Positions 24,741 through 33,681 of a stretch of DNA of 64,000 nucleotides are shown here, piece after piece (positions within the stretch are counted from its first letter, which is position 1; every line of letters begins with the position of its first letter). The stretch is from Bog-375 sp049587755. GTDB lineage: Bacteria > Acidobacteriota > Terriglobia > Bryobacterales > Bryobacteraceae. The notes beneath the pieces are model-generated. The model was not told the DNA's origin and made no database searches. It worked only from the letters and a program-made list of their open reading frames with translations. The stretch spans positions 1 to 64,000 of the forward strand of contig JBAVEN010000005.1 of the NCBI GenBank assembly GCA_049587755.1, read 5' to 3'. The translations under genes and the position numbers were made by a program.

Positions 24741-25970
24741 ATGGAATTATTTAAGAACACAAACTACGATTTTCTGGGCAAGAAGTGGCCGTTTATCTTC
24801 GCCAGTCTGGTGCTGACGGTGGCCGGGTTCATCAGTATCGGGGCCAAGGGCGGCTTGAAGTACGGCATAGACTTCAAGGAAGGCGTGCTGATGACGGTGA
24901 AGTTCGCCTATACGCCGCCGCTCGAGAAGATTCGCGCGGCGATGTCCCACTCGCCCAAGATCAAAGGCGAGGTCTCGGTGCAGAACGTCACCAGCATCGG
25001 GGCGCAGGACACGGTGGAGATCGCCACCGAGGCGCTGACGCAGGGGCAGATGAACGTCAACCGGCAGGACATGGCAGACGTTCTGGCGGCCACCTTCGGG
25101 CAGCCCGACAAGCTGGACTTCAATAATGCGGGGCATGACACGCTGGCCGACCGGTTGCGCGACGCGCTGGCGCGCAACAACGTACCGATGAGCGAGCCGG
25201 ATCTCCAGAACCTGGCGGCGGCGCTGCTTTCCACGCGCGACACCCAGCACTCCGGGCTGATCACAAATTTTAGTCAATTATCTTCCACGCCGGGCATGAA
25301 TGCTGGTATTATGAACACTCTTCGCGAGGAGTGTTATTTGGCTCCGTTCCACATTGCGGGAGTGGAGATGGTGGGACCGAAGGTGGGCGCGGAACTGCGC
25401 CAGAAGGCAGTGCTGGCCACGCTGTATGCGCTGGCCGGAATGCTGGCCTACATCGCCTTCCGATTCGAGTGGATTTACGGGCTGGGCGCGGTGATCGCCT
25501 GCTTCCACGACACCATCATTACGATCGGTCTGTTTTCGTTGTTTAATAAGGAAATCACCATGACGGTGATTGCGGCCCTGTTGACGCTGGTGGGCTATTC
25601 GATGAACGACACCATCGTGATTTTCGACCGCATCCGGGAGAACCTGAAGATGTCCCGGCGCGAGCCGCTGGAATCGGTGATGAATCGGGCGGTCAACCAG
25701 ACGCTGAGCCGGACAGTGATGACGTCGGGGCTGACGTTTTTGACGGTGATCGCGCTGTTCCTGTTCGGAGGACCGGTGCTGAACGGATTCTCATTTGCGC
25801 TGGTGTGCGGCATTATAGTGGGAACGTATTCTTCGGTATTCGTGGCCAGTCCGATTGTGTTGTTCTGGCATGGGTGGGCGGACCGGCGGGGCACAAGGAC
25901 ATCCCCCGTGCTGGCCGCGGCGCCCCGGCCGGACACTCCGCGGAAGAGTGCGGCCAGGGCGGTAAAGTAA
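24741..25970 (+). CDS. secF: Protein translocase subunit SecF
   Basis: 409 residues. MELFKNTNYDFLGKKWPFI and GIDFKEGVLMTVKF are typical, and the C-terminal membrane block contains NDTIVIFDRIRENLKM and the SecF pattern NQTLSRTVMTSGLTFLTV. The periplasmic segment is longer than usual and carries an alanine/leucine-rich insertion around residues 70-175. The ATG at 24741 is preferred to a GTG two codons upstream. A 154-nt gap from secD contains G-rich sequence but no gene. Confidence 0.97.
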   Translation: MELFKNTNYDFLGKKWPFIFASLVLTVAGFISIGAKGGLKYGIDFKEGVLMTVKFAYTPPLEKIRAAMSHSPKIKGEVSVQNVTSIGAQDTVEIATEALTQGQMNVNRQDMADVLAATFGQPDKLDFNNAGHDTLADRLRDALARNNVPMSEPDLQNLAAALLSTRDTQHSGLITNFSQLSSTPGMNAGIMNTLREECYLAPFHIAGVEMVGPKVGAELRQKAVLATLYALAGMLAYIAFRFEWIYGLGAVIACFHDTIITIGLFSLFNKEITMTVIAALLTLVGYSMNDTIVIFDRIRENLKMSRREPLESVMNRAVNQTLSRTVMTSGLTFLTVIALFLFGGPVLNGFSFALVCGIIVGTYSSVFVASPIVLFWHGWADRRGTRTSPVLAAAPRPDTPRKSAARAVK

Positions 25971-26058
25971 GGCGATAAAATTTTTGCCCGTCGGCGGGAC
26001 CTTTTGGGCGTTTGGCGGACGGGCGGCGCTCGAGCGAGCGTGGGAAAGGAAGTGCCTC

Positions 26059-26805
26059 ATGTTTGAACAGACATTCGTACAAACAGGGAAGACCAACAAA
26101 ACCTGGACGGTCGTGATTTCGACCGTGGTTCAATTGTTTGTGATCGGCGTCTTTGTGCTTATGCCGATGATCTACTTCGACGTGCTTCCGGCGGCCACGC
26201 TGCAGAGCTTCCTGGTGGCGCCGCCGCCGCCTCCTCCGCCGCCGCCGCCTCCCGCCGCAACGCCGCCGCCCAAAATAATCAAGGTAATTCCGCGGCAATT
26301 CGATGCCGGCAAACTGATGGCGCCCAAGACGATTCCGAAAGAGATCGCACAGATTAAAGAAGATGAGCTTCCGCCTCCGTCGACGGGTGTCGGCGTAGTG
26401 GGCGGCGTGCCGGGCGGCATGGCCGGCGGTTCGGTGGGTGGGGTGCTGGGCGGCATTATCGGTTCGGTTCCTTCGGCCGCGCCTCCGCCTCCGCCTCCGC
26501 CGAAGCCGGTGACGCCGCAGCGAATCCGCGTGGGCGGCAATGTGCAGCGGGCCAACCTGATCACCGAGATCAAGCCGGTGTATCCGCCCCTGGCCAAGCA
26601 GGCGCGCATTTCGGGGACGGTGGAATTGAGCGCCATCATCGGCAAGGACGGGCGGGTACAAGACCTGAAGGTGGTGCGGGGCCATCCGCTGCTGGTGCAG
26701 TCCGCGCTGGACGCGGTGAGGCGGTGGGTCTACCGCCCGACGTTGCTGAATGGAGAGCCGGTGGAAGTTTCGACCACCATTGATGTCAACTTTACGTTGC
26801 AGTAG
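26059..26805 (+). CDS. tonB: TonB family energy-transducing protein
   Basis: 248 residues. A single membrane helix lies near 20-43 (VVISTVVQLFVIGVFVLMPM), then a proline run of eleven residues, a glycine-rich stretch (VGGVPGGMAGGSVGGVLGG) and a second proline run. The C-terminal TonB domain starts near residue 185 with IKPVYPPLAKQARISGTVELSAIIGKDGRVQDLKVVRG and ends VSTTIDVNFTLQ. It would carry energy from ExbBD to outer-membrane receptors such as the one at 6.8-10.2 kb. The start at 26059 follows ggaaagga; the open frame to 25984 is ignored. Confidence 0.93.
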   Translation: MFEQTFVQTGKTNKTWTVVISTVVQLFVIGVFVLMPMIYFDVLPAATLQSFLVAPPPPPPPPPPPAATPPPKIIKVIPRQFDAGKLMAPKTIPKEIAQIKEDELPPPSTGVGVVGGVPGGMAGGSVGGVLGGIIGSVPSAAPPPPPPPKPVTPQRIRVGGNVQRANLITEIKPVYPPLAKQARISGTVELSAIIGKDGRVQDLKVVRGHPLLVQSALDAVRRWVYRPTLLNGEPVEVSTTIDVNFTLQ

Positions 26806-26874
26806 TACCCCGGCGCCCATCGGCGGACGTCGGTAGAGCAGTAACAATTTCAACTCGCAGGAGAAAAAATCAGA

Positions 26875-27609
26875 ATGTTCGTCCATGTGCATTTCGCGTA
26901 TTTGTATTTGCTCCAAGAGGCGGTGGGCTGGGACCTGCCGCACCTCTGGAGCCAAATGGGCACGCCGGCCAAGACCGTCGTGATCCTGTTGTTCCTCATG
27001 TCCGCGTATTCGATCGGCGTGATGATCGACAGGTTGATGGCTTACAGCGCCGCCCGCAAGCAGTCCCGGCAGTTTGCTCCGGCGGTGGCCGGCGCGCTGC
27101 GGGAAGGCAAACTGGAAGAAGCCGTCAAGATCGCCGACCGCTACAAGAAGAGCCACCTGGCTAAGGTAGTGGTCGCCGGTTTGCAGGAATTCCAGGCGCA
27201 TCAGATCAGCTCCGAAATCCCGGGCGAGGAGATCGAAGCTTCGAAGCGGGCGCTGGATCGCGCCCAAGCTATCGTTCACGCCGAACTCAAACGCGGCGTG
27301 TCGGGTCTGGCGACCATCGGTTCCACCGCTCCCTTCGTCGGTTTGTTCGGAACCGTCCTTGGCATCATCAACGCGTTCCGCGGGATTTCGACCGAGAAGT
27401 CGACGGGCCTGGGCGCCGTGGCCGGCGGAATTTCCGAAGCCCTGGTGACCACGGCCATCGGCCTGTTCGTGGCTATTCCGGCGGTGTGGATGTACAACTA
27501 TTTCACCAACAAAATTGAAGCTTTCGATGTGGAAATGGGGAACTCCAGTTCCGAGCTCATCGATTACTTCTTGAAGCGCAGCCAGCGCGGCGCCGCCACC
27601 CGCAAGTAG
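26875..27609 (+). CDS. exbB: MotA/TolQ/ExbB proton channel family protein
   Basis: 244 residues with three membrane helices: about 30-52, 140-165 and 185-210. The conserved region GVSGLATIGSTAPFVGLFGTVLGIINAFRGI and AGGISEALVTTAIGLFVAIPAVWMYNYF identify ExbB/TolQ. It forms the proton channel with ExbD and drives TonB. A good ribosome-binding site, caggaga, precedes the ATG. An inverted repeat follows before the first exbD. Confidence 0.95.
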   Translation: MFVHVHFAYLYLLQEAVGWDLPHLWSQMGTPAKTVVILLFLMSAYSIGVMIDRLMAYSAARKQSRQFAPAVAGALREGKLEEAVKIADRYKKSHLAKVVVAGLQEFQAHQISSEIPGEEIEASKRALDRAQAIVHAELKRGVSGLATIGSTAPFVGLFGTVLGIINAFRGISTEKSTGLGAVAGGISEALVTTAIGLFVAIPAVWMYNYFTNKIEAFDVEMGNSSSELIDYFLKRSQRGAATRK

Positions 27610-27660
27610 CGGCCGCCGGAGCGATTGGAAGATTTGGGACTCCCGGCGAGTTGAAACCTC

Positions 27661-27682
27661 GGGGAGCCGGTGACGGCTCCCC
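27661..27682 (+). promoter_or_regulatory. Intercistronic hairpin between exbB and the first exbD
   Basis: ggggagccg, loop gtga, cggctcccc: a perfect 9-bp stem with a tetraloop in the 112-nt gap. It has no T tract, so it is more likely an RNA-stabilising or processing hairpin that adjusts the ExbB to ExbD ratio than a full terminator. Confidence 0.5.
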
Positions 27683-27721
27683 GCAGGAACGGCCAGCCGG
27701 TTTCCTGAGGGAGAAACAGCA

Positions 27722-28174
27722 ATGGAGATGGAATTCAACATATCGAAGGCGCCGCCGCCGGTAGCCGACATCAACGTGACGCCGATGGTGGACGTTATGC
27801 TCGTGTTGCTCATCATCTTTATGGTCATCACGCCAATGCTGACGCACGGCGTCAGCGTGGACATGGTGCGGACCCAGAACCCGATCCCGATGCAGGCGGC
27901 CGATAAGAGCGACGCGGTGCTGATCGCCGTCACCCGCAATGGTGGGGTCTTTTTGAACAACACGAAAGTGACGCCGGACGATTTGGCGCCCAAGGTAAAG
28001 GACATGCTCACCAACCGGCTGGACAAGGAGTGCTTTATCCGAGCCGATCAGCGCGCCAAGTATCAGGTGGTGCTGGATGTGGTGCAGAACCTGCAGTCGG
28101 CCGGAGTGGACCAGGTGGGCCTGCTCACGGAACAGATCGAGGCGAAGAAGCAACCGGCCACATCGCTGAGGTAG
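27722..28174 (+). CDS. exbD: Biopolymer transport protein ExbD/TolR (first copy)
   Basis: 150 residues. One membrane helix follows the conserved ADINVTPMVDVMLVLLIIFMVITP, whose Asp is the proton-carrying residue of the family. A periplasmic ExbD domain ends near VVQNLQSAGVDQVGLLTEQIE. The ribosome-binding site gaggga precedes the ATG. The second exbD follows 32 nt later. Confidence 0.95.
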   Translation: MEMEFNISKAPPPVADINVTPMVDVMLVLLIIFMVITPMLTHGVSVDMVRTQNPIPMQAADKSDAVLIAVTRNGGVFLNNTKVTPDDLAPKVKDMLTNRLDKECFIRADQRAKYQVVLDVVQNLQSAGVDQVGLLTEQIEAKKQPATSLR

Positions 28175-28206
28175 AGCAAGAGGGATATTCAAAAAGGAGC
28201 AATCTT

Positions 28207-28632
28207 ATGTCAATGGCAGTGGGCGGGACGAGCGGTCCGAAATCCGACATCAACATGACGCCTATGATCGACGTGCTGCTGGTACTGATCATCATTTTCA
28301 TGGTGATCACGCCGCTGACGCCGAAGGGTCTCGAGGCTCTGATACCGCAGCCTCCGCCGCCGGGAATGCACCAGGACGCAGCCGATATCCGGACGGTGGT
28401 GATCAGCATCAATGGAGACCACAGCATGTTGATCAACCAGGATCCGATCGAGGAATCGGCCCTGCAGAACCGGCTGGTGGACATTTTCAAGACGCGCGCC
28501 GAACGAGTGGTATTCGTCAAAGGCGATCCCAACCTGGAATTCAGTTTGGTGGCCAAGGTGATTGACATCGCGCACGGCGCCCAGATCGACAAGGTCGGCC
28601 TGATGCCGTACAAGGACCTGAACCAACAATAG
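28207..28632 (+). CDS. exbD: Biopolymer transport protein ExbD/TolR (second copy)
   Basis: 141 residues, again with the intact proton-binding helix SDINMTPMIDVLLVLIIIFMV and a periplasmic domain ending KVGLMPYKDLNQQ. It is a diverged paralogue of the preceding protein, not a duplicate: the periplasmic domains differ throughout. The start at 28207 has an aaaaggag ribosome-binding site. Two ExbD-type subunits in one operon suggest a heteromeric complex or service to two systems. Confidence 0.95.
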   Translation: MSMAVGGTSGPKSDINMTPMIDVLLVLIIIFMVITPLTPKGLEALIPQPPPPGMHQDAADIRTVVISINGDHSMLINQDPIEESALQNRLVDIFKTRAERVVFVKGDPNLEFSLVAKVIDIAHGAQIDKVGLMPYKDLNQQ

Positions 28633-28648
28633 GAGATCAAATAACGCG

Positions 28649-29461
28649 ATGCGCAAACTGACAATCGTTCTCGCCGCGGTTGCGTTGGCTCTGGTGGCCA
28701 CCAGCTGCAACAAGCTAAGATCGCGATCTCAGGTCAACGAGGGCGTGCAAGCCTTCAAGGGCGCCCAGTATCCGCAGGCCGTCGAACACTTCAAGCATGC
28801 GGTGGACCTGGATCCGACGTTTCTTTCGGCGCGCGAGTACCTGGCCGTCGCCTACTACCAGCAATACATTCCAGGCGCCATGTCGCCGGAAAACACGCAG
28901 ATGGCGGATGCCGCCTACGAGCAGTTTCAGAAGGTTCTCCAGCAGGACCCGAAGAACCAACTGGCGATTATGTCCATCGCCAGCCTGTTCATGAACCAGC
29001 AAAAGTGGGATGACGCCAAACAGTGGTTCGAGAAAGCCGTTGCCGTGGCGCCCAACAACGCCGATGCGTACTACAGCCTGGGATTCATCGCCTGGTCGCA
29101 GTGGTTCCCGGAATTCGGCAGGGCGCTCGCCACTTTGGGTATGAGACAGGAAGATCCGGGACCCGTCAAGGATAAGAAGGTCAAAGCGGAACTCAAGGAA
29201 AAATGGGAGCCGGTGATCAACGACGGGTTGAAGGACCTGGACAAGGCGCTGGATATCAACCCGGAGTACGATGACGCCATGTCGTACGAAAACCTGCTGA
29301 TCCGCGAGCGCGCTTACCTGGCGGACAACAAAGAGGACTACGAACAGCAGATCAAGATCGCCGATGCGTGGCTCGACAAGGCGATGGCGACCAAGAAGAG
29401 CAAAGAAGAGAAGAAGGCCAAGCAATCGAGCGGCGGCATCGTCAACGACCAAGGAAAGTAG
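28649..29461 (+). CDS. TPR-repeat lipoprotein
   Basis: 270 residues. The lipobox VATSC (Cys20) predicts a lipid-anchored protein. TPR repeats cover about 28-170, for example AYEQFQKVLQQDPKNQLAIMSIASLFM and AKQWFEKAVAVAPNNADAYYSLGFIAW, then a longer helical section with DKALDINPEYDDAMSYENLLI and a lysine-rich end. It is the last gene of the tonB-exbB-exbD-exbD operon, 16 nt after exbD, so it may scaffold the periplasmic side of that complex. The function is otherwise unknown. Confidence 0.85.
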   Translation: MRKLTIVLAAVALALVATSCNKLRSRSQVNEGVQAFKGAQYPQAVEHFKHAVDLDPTFLSAREYLAVAYYQQYIPGAMSPENTQMADAAYEQFQKVLQQDPKNQLAIMSIASLFMNQQKWDDAKQWFEKAVAVAPNNADAYYSLGFIAWSQWFPEFGRALATLGMRQEDPGPVKDKKVKAELKEKWEPVINDGLKDLDKALDINPEYDDAMSYENLLIRERAYLADNKEDYEQQIKIADAWLDKAMATKKSKEEKKAKQSSGGIVNDQGK

Positions 29462-29492
29462 AGATCTTTAAGAGAACCACTGCCCTCCCCTT

Positions 29493-29532
29493 ACGCTCGC
29501 GGTGGGAGCATTACTGCTCCGGCCGCGAGCGT
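29493..29532 (+). terminator. Long hairpin after the tonB/exb operon, possible terminator
   Basis: Arms acgctcgcgg (29493-29502) and ccgcgagcgt (29523-29532), with an inner pair ggagca/tgctcc. It begins 32 nt past the lipoprotein stop. The following tcgtgttt is only weakly T-rich, so termination is plausible but not certain. Confidence 0.45.
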
Positions 29533-29624
29533 TCGTGTTTATGGGCGGGTGCGCCGGTGAACCCGCCAAGGTCCCGCCTCTCTGAAGTTCGTTGACGAGA
29601 CTCGATAGAGCTATCGCGCTAATA

Positions 29625-29683
29625 CAGGGCCTAAAGGCCATATTTAGCAGGTCCTACGCCGGCACGGCTGAAGCCGCGCCCTG
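29625..29683 (+). repeat. Single copy of the two-hairpin palindromic repeat
   Basis: cagggcctaaaggcc at 29625-29639 and ggcacggctgaagccgcg continuing to 29683 match the unit found twice, head to head, at 5506-5685. It occupies the middle of the 341-nt gap between the lipoprotein and the penicillin-binding protein. Confidence 0.75.
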
Positions 29684-29802
29684 GTTACGAGGCCGGAATC
29701 GTGTTGCGAGCTTGTGAGACATGACGCGATGGCATCCTGTTGCCGGCAAGAGCCGACAGCACAAGCCGCAGGTCGGCGCGCGCGCGGGGCGACCGCCTCA
29801 CC

Positions 29803-30903
29803 TCACTGCGGGCAGCGCGGGCTGGTGACGAGGATTTCCGGCAGGCCGGGGTTCCGGCTGGCGCCATCAGCGGTGAAGTAGCGCTGCTCGGAGAGGCTGT
29901 GGTAGAGATTGCCGGCGACGGCGGAAGCCAAGCCGCCATTAACGTGCTTGTATGGGCTGGCCAGCATCACCACGACCACCAGTTTGTGGTACTCCACTTC
30001 GTTAAAGGAGCCGAACCAACCCATGTAATTGTGGACACGATAGTCGGTGCAGGTGCCGGTTTTGCCCAGAATCGGCTCGTTGGGGTCATAGGCGGCGTTG
30101 CGTCCGGTGCCATATTCGACCGAGCCGCGCATACCCATCTTGATATCGTCGATGCCGTTGGGCGCCAAATCGAGTTGGCGCTTCACTTGGGGCGTGAGAT
30201 GCGACGCCTCCTCCTGGCTGTGGGGATACTGCAAGTAATATAGGGTGCCACCGTTGGAGATGGCGGAAAGCAGCGCCGCGAGCTCCAGCGGCGTCATCTG
30301 GAAGCCCTCGCCGTAAGCCGTCATCAAAATCATGCTGCCCTTGGGCTGTTCGGCCGCGATCTCGCCCGGCTGCTCGCCGGAAATATCCAGGCCGGCCTTT
30401 TCGCCGAGCCCCATCATGCGTGCGTAGCGCATCACCGTGTCAAATCCAAGCCGGCTGCCGAGGGCGCCAAAGTACTCGTTGTTGGAACGGGCCAGCGCGG
30501 TGGTCAGGTCATAGCTCGAGTATCGGCCGGTGTGGATGAAGGTGTCGCGATCGACGACGTGCTCGGTGAGGGCCGCTAGCGCGGTGACCAGCTTGATGGT
30601 GGAGCAAGGAATGAAGCCGGTTTCGAAAGCGAGTTTCTGACCGACGACGGTGAGGACGCGCCCGTTGTTGGGGTCCACCACTACGACGGAGCCGCGACGC
30701 GCTCCCAGGGCCTCCACCGCCGCGCGCCGCACGGTCGGGTCATCGCCTTCGGTGTCGTCTCCGGCGGTTGGATCCACCGGCTGCGCCTGATGGCGTGCCG
30801 CCAGCCTTCTTCCGTATGCCGCCGATGCCGACGCGGCAGATGCGACTCCCGCGCTCTGCACGAAAGCCGCCGCAACCACCCATCCCAGTATTAGCCTGCT
30901 CAT
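29803..30903 (-). CDS. Secreted penicillin-binding protein transpeptidase domain protein
   Basis: 366 residues. A signal peptide (MSRLILGWVVAAAFVQSAGVASAA) leads into a transpeptidase domain with all three motifs in order: STIK (SxxK nucleophile) in IPCSTIKLVTALAAL, SNN in LARSNNEYF, and KTGT in PILGKTGTC. No PBP dimerisation or glycosyltransferase domain is present, so it is a stand-alone DD-peptidase or transpeptidase rather than a divisome PBP. The SNN motif argues against a class D beta-lactamase. The frame extends to 30948, but MSRL gives a proper signal peptide. Confidence 0.88.
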   Translation of the reverse strand: MSRLILGWVVAAAFVQSAGVASAASASAAYGRRLAARHQAQPVDPTAGDDTEGDDPTVRRAAVEALGARRGSVVVVDPNNGRVLTVVGQKLAFETGFIPCSTIKLVTALAALTEHVVDRDTFIHTGRYSSYDLTTALARSNNEYFGALGSRLGFDTVMRYARMMGLGEKAGLDISGEQPGEIAAEQPKGSMILMTAYGEGFQMTPLELAALLSAISNGGTLYYLQYPHSQEEASHLTPQVKRQLDLAPNGIDDIKMGMRGSVEYGTGRNAAYDPNEPILGKTGTCTDYRVHNYMGWFGSFNEVEYHKLVVVVMLASPYKHVNGGLASAVAGNLYHSLSEQRYFTADGASRNPGLPEILVTSPRCPQ

Positions 30904-31281
30904 GTCCGGCACAAACGGCTGCCGGCGCGGCCAAGGAAAAGACCGCAAAAGCTCTAGATCCGGCAGGACGTTGTAGCCATTATCGGCTACTCTGGCTAAG
31001 GAATCAACCTGAGGGATATCCTGACATCACGAGTTAACGCCGGGATTACTACCATTGGCAACGTGTTGCGGAAATTCAGATTCGCCTGGCGCTCCGAGTG
31101 TATGCGGCAAGCCGGCCGGCGCCGCACGGGATCAACGAGTTGCGGAGCCAGCGCGGCCAATCGGAGACCCTAGGGAAGCAGCGGAGCGAGCAAGGACGCG
31201 GCGGGGTGGCTCGAACTGGCGCAGAATTGGGCGGACGCCGGCCCGGGGTGGGGGCCGTCAAATGTGTAAATTCTGGGCGGG
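30904..31281. other. Intergenic region upstream of the penicillin-binding protein
   Basis: 378 nt containing the promoter region of the leftward penicillin-binding protein and the 3' flank of the next leftward gene. Short open frames here lack coding character. I looked for a tRNA because of a GTTCGAG-like string near 31210 on the minus strand, but no cloverleaf can be formed. Nothing else is seen. Confidence 0.4.
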
Positions 31282-31737
31282 CTATCGCAGCTTGGCGAGT
31301 TTCTTGCGAATCTCGGCGGCGTTCTTGGCGTCCGCAGCCAGATCCAGGTACCTCTTGTAAGCGTCGCGGGCGGCGTTCTTGTCTTTGAGTTTCTCGTCGG
31401 CTTCGCCCAGCAGCAGCCAGGCCTCGCTGTTGCTGTCATCCCACTTGGTGGCGTCGAGGTAACGGCCGGCGGCAGCGCGGTAGTTCCCCTTCTTGGCGTA
31501 CTCCTTGCCCACCATGACGTCCCTTTTCGACTGCAGGGGGTTAAAGGAATACGTTGTGGTCACCAGCGAAGTGTCTTCTTCCGGCGGCACTTCCTCCTTG
31601 TCGGAGGTAGCGGGCTGGGGGCGTGTTTTTTGCAATTGACCGGGCGCGGAATCGGGCGGCGGTTGCGATTTGCCGGAATCCTGGGCCGCCAGGGAAGCTG
31701 CGCCCAGTGCCAGCAGGGCCAGAAGCCGGCGTGACAT
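31282..31737 (-). CDS. Small secreted TPR-like protein
   Basis: 151 residues. Signal peptide MSRRLLALLALGAASLAAQ, then a low-complexity Pro/Gln/Ser/Glu linker (about 20-55), then about two TPR-like helical pairs: KEYAKKGNYRAAAGRYLDATKWDDSNSEAWLLLGEADEKLKDKNAARDAYKRYLDLA. It is divergent from uvrC, 24 nt apart, so the two promoters must overlap. A role in periplasmic protein interaction is only a guess from the fold. Confidence 0.75.
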   Translation of the reverse strand: MSRRLLALLALGAASLAAQDSGKSQPPPDSAPGQLQKTRPQPATSDKEEVPPEEDTSLVTTTYSFNPLQSKRDVMVGKEYAKKGNYRAAAGRYLDATKWDDSNSEAWLLLGEADEKLKDKNAARDAYKRYLDLAADAKNAAEIRKKLAKLR

Positions 31738-31761
31738 AATTCAATTATAGCGTTCCCTCCG

Positions 31762-33567
31762 ATGGACCTCCGTGACAAGGCAGCGCAGCTCCCGCTGGCG
31801 CCGGGCGTGTATCTGTACAAGGACGGCGGCGGCCGGGTCATCTACGTCGGCAAAGCCAAGGTGCTGCGGCATCGGGTGCGCAGCTACTTTTCCGAAGACA
31901 AGCTGGGAGATGCCAAAACGGGCAGCCTGATCGCGGAAGCGCGCGATATCGACTACATTCTGGTGGATAACGAAAAGGAAGCGCTGGCGCTCGAAAACAA
32001 CCTGATCAAGCAGTACCAGCCGCGCTTCAACGTGCTGTTGCGCGACGACAAAACCTACCCCTACGTCAAGCTGACCAGCGAGCGCTACCCGCGTGTGTAC
32101 GTGACGCGGCGCCTACGCAAGGACGGCGCCACCTATTTCGGTCCCTACTTCCCGGCCAACCTGGCGCACCGGCTGGTGCATTTCATCCACCGCCATTTTC
32201 TGGTGCCGTCATGCAAGGTGGACCTGACGCGCTACCACCCCAAGCCCTGTTTGCAGTACCACATTCACCGCTGCCTGGGGCCGTGCGTGGAGGGCCTGAC
32301 CTCGGGCGAGGCGTACGACGCCGCGGTGCGCAACGTGCGGCAGTTTCTGGAGGGCCGGCACACCGACCTGGCGCACGATTTGCGCGGTCGCATGGAAGCG
32401 GCGTCGGGCGAAATGCGATTCGAGGAAGCGGCCTCGCTGCGCGACCTGCTGGCCACTGTGGAGGAGATCGAACAGCGGCAGAAGATGGCGGCCGCCAAGG
32501 GCGACGACGTCGACATTTTCGGCTGCTACGCGGAACCGCCGCTGGTGGCGTTGAACCTGTTCCACCTGCGGCACGGGCAGATCGTCGACCGGCGCGAATT
32601 CTTCTGGGAGGACCAGGAGGAATTCGACGAGCCGCAGTTCTTCTCTTCGCTGCTGAAACAGCTTTACCTCGACCAGCAGTTCATACCGGCGGAGATTCAC
32701 GTGCCGGTGGATTTCGAGGACCGCGAGACGCTGGAGGAGCTGCTGGCGGAAAAGCGCGGCGCGCCGCGCGGCGGGGGAGTGGAAATCCGCACGCCGCAGC
32801 GCGGGCAGAAAAAGGCGCTGATGGACCTGGTCGGTACCAACGCCAAACACAGCTTTGACGGCCGCTTCCGGGTGTTGAAGCCTTCCTCGAAGGCGATTCA
32901 GCAGGCCTTGCAGGACGCGCTCAATCTGCCCGCGGCGCCGAAGCGGATCGAATGCTTCGACGTTTCGCACATCCAGGGGACCGACAAAGTGGCCAGCATG
33001 GTGGTGTGGGAAGACGGGCGGATGAAGAAATCCGACTACCGGAAGTTCATCATCAAAACGGTGATCGGCAACGACGATTTCGCCAGCATGCGCGAAGTGG
33101 CGACGCGGCGCTACGCGCGTTTGCAGCAAGAAAAGGCGCCGCTGCCGGGGCTGGTGTTGATCGATGGCGGGCTAGGGCAATTGCACGCGGCGGCGGAATC
33201 GCTGGAAGCGCTGGGCATCACCGACCAGCCGCTGGCTTCGATCGCCAAGCGCGAGGAGATCATTTACGTTTATGGGCAGGAAGACGAGCCGGTAGTGCTC
33301 GACCGCTTCTCACCTGTCCTGCACCTGGTGCAATCCATTCGCGACGAGGCGCACCGTTTCGCGGTGACGTTCCACCGCTCGCGGCGCTCCGCGCGCCAGT
33401 TGACCAGCGAGCTGGATGCGATTGCAGGCGTGGGCGAGAAGACGGTGCAGAAGCTGCTGAAGCAATTCGGCAGCTCGGAGCTGGTGCGGGCAGCCTCGGA
33501 GGAGGATTTGGCCAAGGCCGTGGGCCGCGCGGCGGCGCGGAAGGTGAGGGCGCATTACGGGAGTTGA
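31762..33567 (+). CDS. uvrC: Excinuclease ABC subunit C
   Basis: 601 residues. GIY-YIG nuclease domain at about 10-95 (GVYLYKDGGGRVIYVGKAKVLRHRV). Four cysteines C151, C163, C171 and C175 have the 12-8-4 spacing known for the iron-sulfur cluster of UvrC. The UVR helix pair lies at about 200-235, the RNase H-like second nuclease at about 385-535 (ECFDVSHIQGTDKVASMVVW, LVLIDGGLGQLHAA), and helix-hairpin-helix motifs end the protein. It makes both incisions in nucleotide excision repair with UvrAB. uvrA and uvrB are not in the window. Confidence 0.98.
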   Translation: MDLRDKAAQLPLAPGVYLYKDGGGRVIYVGKAKVLRHRVRSYFSEDKLGDAKTGSLIAEARDIDYILVDNEKEALALENNLIKQYQPRFNVLLRDDKTYPYVKLTSERYPRVYVTRRLRKDGATYFGPYFPANLAHRLVHFIHRHFLVPSCKVDLTRYHPKPCLQYHIHRCLGPCVEGLTSGEAYDAAVRNVRQFLEGRHTDLAHDLRGRMEAASGEMRFEEAASLRDLLATVEEIEQRQKMAAAKGDDVDIFGCYAEPPLVALNLFHLRHGQIVDRREFFWEDQEEFDEPQFFSSLLKQLYLDQQFIPAEIHVPVDFEDRETLEELLAEKRGAPRGGGVEIRTPQRGQKKALMDLVGTNAKHSFDGRFRVLKPSSKAIQQALQDALNLPAAPKRIECFDVSHIQGTDKVASMVVWEDGRMKKSDYRKFIIKTVIGNDDFASMREVATRRYARLQQEKAPLPGLVLIDGGLGQLHAAAESLEALGITDQPLASIAKREEIIYVYGQEDEPVVLDRFSPVLHLVQSIRDEAHRFAVTFHRSRRSARQLTSELDAIAGVGEKTVQKLLKQFGSSELVRAASEEDLAKAVGRAAARKVRAHYGS

Positions 33568-33681
33568 TTCTGGCTGGCAACCTGGTGACATGCCCGGACG
33601 CCGTTTCCGACGGAGTGTGCGGGCGCCCCGGCAGTTCGACGGGTCGGCGACTTCTCGTCCAGTTGGGCCACACGGCCGCCC

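Noticed and set aside
25813..28026. 737-codon open frame on the minus strand opposite secF, tonB and exbB
   Set aside because: It mirrors well-identified genes on the plus strand. Its His/Arg-rich composition is the usual antisense shadow in GC-rich DNA.
29803..30903. Class D beta-lactamase
   Set aside because: The second motif is SNN, as in penicillin-binding proteins, rather than the S-x-V of OXA enzymes.
31060..31260. Possible tRNA on the minus strand because of a GTTCGAG string
   Set aside because: No acceptor stem or anticodon arm can be paired around it.
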